Assembly (NCBI GenBank): GCA_028023455.1
Contig: JAQFVV010000256.1
Location: 483,001-547,000 of the forward strand
DNA: 64,000 bases
Source: Epiperipatus broadwayi
Taxonomy: Eukaryota; Onychophora; Udeonychophora; Euonychophora; Peripatidae
Direction: 5' to 3'
The position numbers and the translations under genes were made by a program. Positions 61,275 through 64,000 of this stretch are shown piece after piece. Position 1 is the stretch's first letter. Each line of letters begins with the position of its first letter. A model generated the notes under the pieces. It saw nothing but the letters and a program-made list of their open reading frames with translations, searched no databases and was not told where the DNA came from.

Positions 61275-64000
61275 ACCTAACTGAAGTGTCATTTAGTTCC
61301 AAGAGGTAATCAAGGTTATTTTAGCTTAACCTTTTGTTTAAAATTTCAGATTTTAAAAAAAATAATGATGATAAAAATGGAAATTAAACTAGTTAATTAT
61401 TAAAATAGGATAATCTAAATATTTTTAATAATATTAGTTGGTTTGATAAAGGATATTAGGTAATAATTTAACATAAGCAAATGTTAAAAAAAAAAAATAA
61501 TGGTGAATTGATAAATAGTAAATATATTTGAAAATAATTACTGTATAATCTATTCTAATGTTTAAAGAATAATAATAAGATATTATTAAGTTGGAATAAG
61601 TAAGTAATAAATTTTAAAAAAAGAAATGATATGTAAGTTTTTATTAAAAGGAAATAAGAATATTTGTTATTAGTTTTGTAGTTTAGCATTCCAGTTATAA
61701 AAGTTATTTAGATTAAATAATCATTAACATTTTATTGTTGTAATTCTAAAAATAATTTTAAACAATTAATGTAAAGCCAGATGTATGTGAGAATATGTGC
61801 ATGCATAGACATGGAAACATAAGAATAAAAAAATAATTTAACTCCCATATTGTTTAAAATAAGTAAATAAAGCAAATGTGTGAATAAAATTATTTTTAAT
61901 GTAATATTTAAAGGGTTTAATAAAGGGTATAACTTTAAATTTTATATTTCTTACTATTGTGTGTATAAAATATTAAAAAAAAAAAATTGTTGCACAATAT
62001 TTGTAATATTCAAATTTTGACTTTGCAGCTGAAGGTCATGTGATATGGGAAAATTATATTGATTACATCAGTAGATTGATTCCACAGCTGGTTTGTCAGA
62101 ATATTAAAATTTAATAAAAAATAATTTTCATTGGTTTTTAAATGAATTGTAGGTGGATGAAAAATTTTGAGATAAAATGGAGATTGAGGGACCATCCAGG
62201 GGCTGATCTTGTTTGGATTCAACTGGTGCTAGATCTTAAAGATTTTATTAATAAAATATTTCTAAAAAAAATACAAGTATGTTTAAAATATTTAAAATTG
62301 TCCTGTAATGTTGGAGGGCTAAAAAGAAAAGATAATCTGTTTTTCTGACAATTTGAATTTCAGTCAAGGCATAGGAATTATAGTTTAAAAATGTCTAGAA
62401 TAAATAAAGCATCTCACATATTATATGACTTTAACTTGTTTAATTTTCTTTACTTGGAGGTAAGGTTAAGGAACAAACTATTAATCATTTCCATAGATAA
62501 GCATTCAGTGGTATTAAACTATTTTGAAAATAAAATGCTAATTATTTTTCCTGTTAGATTAAAAGTATATGTAAAAAAAAAAATGTTTTTTTTTAAAGTT
62601 TAAAAAAGAACATTATAAAAAAGCTGCTACGTTCAGTTACAGCGAAACTATAAAGAATGATTTTTTTTTTTTTTAAAAAAAAAGAAAAGTTATTACTTAT
62701 ATCTTGACATATATAAAAATGATTTGTTTATCTAAATGCAAACAGATAATATATACATTTTAAAGGATAATTCTTATTTACACCGTAAGAAAGGACACGT
62801 ATTTGGAAATAAAACTTTAAAGCAATCTATAAGGATTAATAATGAATTAATAGTTATTGAGTACATTATAAATGGTCATACTTGCCAGTATTTAAAAATA
62901 ACTTTATGTCATTAATTATAGCATATAAATGGAGAAATGTTATGAACAGTAAAAAAAATTCTACTCTCATATTTAAAAGTAAGCAAAGGAAATTAATTTT
63001 AAAAATAAATATGTCTTGGAATATTATTAGAAAACTATTTAAAAAACTATATTTTAAAAGAAGCATTTTCCTAAAAGAGGATAAATAACGTCAGATAAAG
63101 AAAATATATTATTATTATTATTATATGCAATTTTGAACTCGGGATCCTATAAATAAATTAAAGTGTGTTCAGCTGAAGAATTTATTTTGTTTCATGCCGG
63201 CTTAATCTTATTATTTAATTTTTTTTTCTAAATTGTTTAAAAAAAATATTATTAATGAACTATTGAACATTTTCATTTGGAAATGATTGCCATGTGTATA
63301 AATGTATTAGTTGAAGCTTCGAATTCAGATAAATATCTTAACCTGGATAAATTGTCTACACGTTATGAAATGGAAAAATCATCACGGAGCTGAAATATGA
63401 ACTTAAATTAATGTATTATTTTTTTTATGGTCTGCTTTATTAATTTTTTGTAACACTTTTGCATAAACATACAGGTAAACTAGGGTTATAATTTTAAAAT
63501 GAAATAGGTTTATTTGAATGAGCAAATGTTTTTTGCTATTCTTAAGTAGATTTAGTTTATTTATTAAGCATTACACTAGCTAGTTTCTATTTAATAATTT
63601 TATTATAGAGATTTAAATATCACAGCCTTATTTTCATATAAATGGGATGTTTTACTCATTTTTTATTTTAAATTTACTAAAGAAGTTTTTCAGAGAATAT
63701 CCATTCATTTGTTTTATGGATGTTATATTAATAATAATTACAAATATTTTATATTCATCGAGAAGTAAATATTCTTGCATTTAATTTACAATTTTAAAAG
63801 TCCACTAGTTACTATATTTTAGCATTTAATATTTTGTTATGTGTGCATTATGCCTTGCCTAAAATTTTATATGCATTTAATTTTAAAGTATTTTCTACAG
63901 TAGTCAGTTGACACATAGTTTGCTTTGTTGGTTCGAACATTGGATATATATTTTGTATTTTAAACTTTTTAGGAATAACTTAATTAATTAAGGTGAAGAA
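61272..64000. other. AT-rich sequence, no gene seen
   Basis: Homopolymer runs (62660-62683, 61979-61987) and a short ATT run at 63106-63122. Open frames of about 70 codons show no family resemblance. No RNA gene recognised. Confidence 0.5.

Overview
The window is eukaryotic, almost certainly from an animal, and very AT-rich (about three quarters A+T by eye). I see no intact host protein-coding gene, no rRNA and no convincing functional tRNA. It reads as intergenic or intronic DNA built from mobile-element debris, microsatellites and AT-rich filler. RTE-type LINEs, Penelope-like, hAT and Tigger-like elements, a tRNA-derived retroposon and hammerhead-ribozyme repeats together fit an invertebrate such as a mollusc, cnidarian or flatworm. 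The species is not determined.

Layout. 290-3170 holds a long, broken RTE-type LINE (minus), with relics of the same kind of element at 7905-8375, 30300-30675 and 53330-54690. 9853-11408 is a degraded hAT transposon with terminal inverted repeats (TIRs) and an 8-bp target-site duplication (TSD). 14388-14690 is a patchwork containing two hammerhead-like motifs in opposite orientation. 15606-17038 is a Tigger/pogo-like element with TA duplications and a long internal hairpin. 18569-19035 is an ATT array interrupted by a LINE 3' tail. 21735-22265 has direct and inverted copies of one repeat. 28440-29082 has a near-complete hammerhead motif and a 92-bp-arm palindrome. 29625-29696 and 35714-35785 are tRNA-Gly(UCC)-derived retroposons. 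32324-33200 is a three-unit 293-bp tandem array. 33341-34270 is an inverted pair of Penelope-like 3' ends. 39098-39154 is a hammerhead with every core base present. 39994-40798 is an intronless, broken copy of the mitochondrial Rieske iron-sulfur protein, with a second unidentified coding relic at 41188-41430. 50414-50895 is a large inverted repeat, 52526-52957 a hammerhead-bearing retroposon with a perfect 14-bp TSD, and 59050-61221 a compositionally distinct block of unknown nature.

Main result. The strongest non-routine signal is a cluster of self-cleaving hammerhead ribozyme motifs in at least three sequence families, none beside a recognisable reverse transcriptase. One family has 63-75 bp internally deleted derivatives that keep the same ends and are flanked by target duplications. 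This looks like a population of small non-autonomous, retrozyme-like elements. The hammerhead rules used are established; the element definitions and mobilisation model are inference from this window alone.
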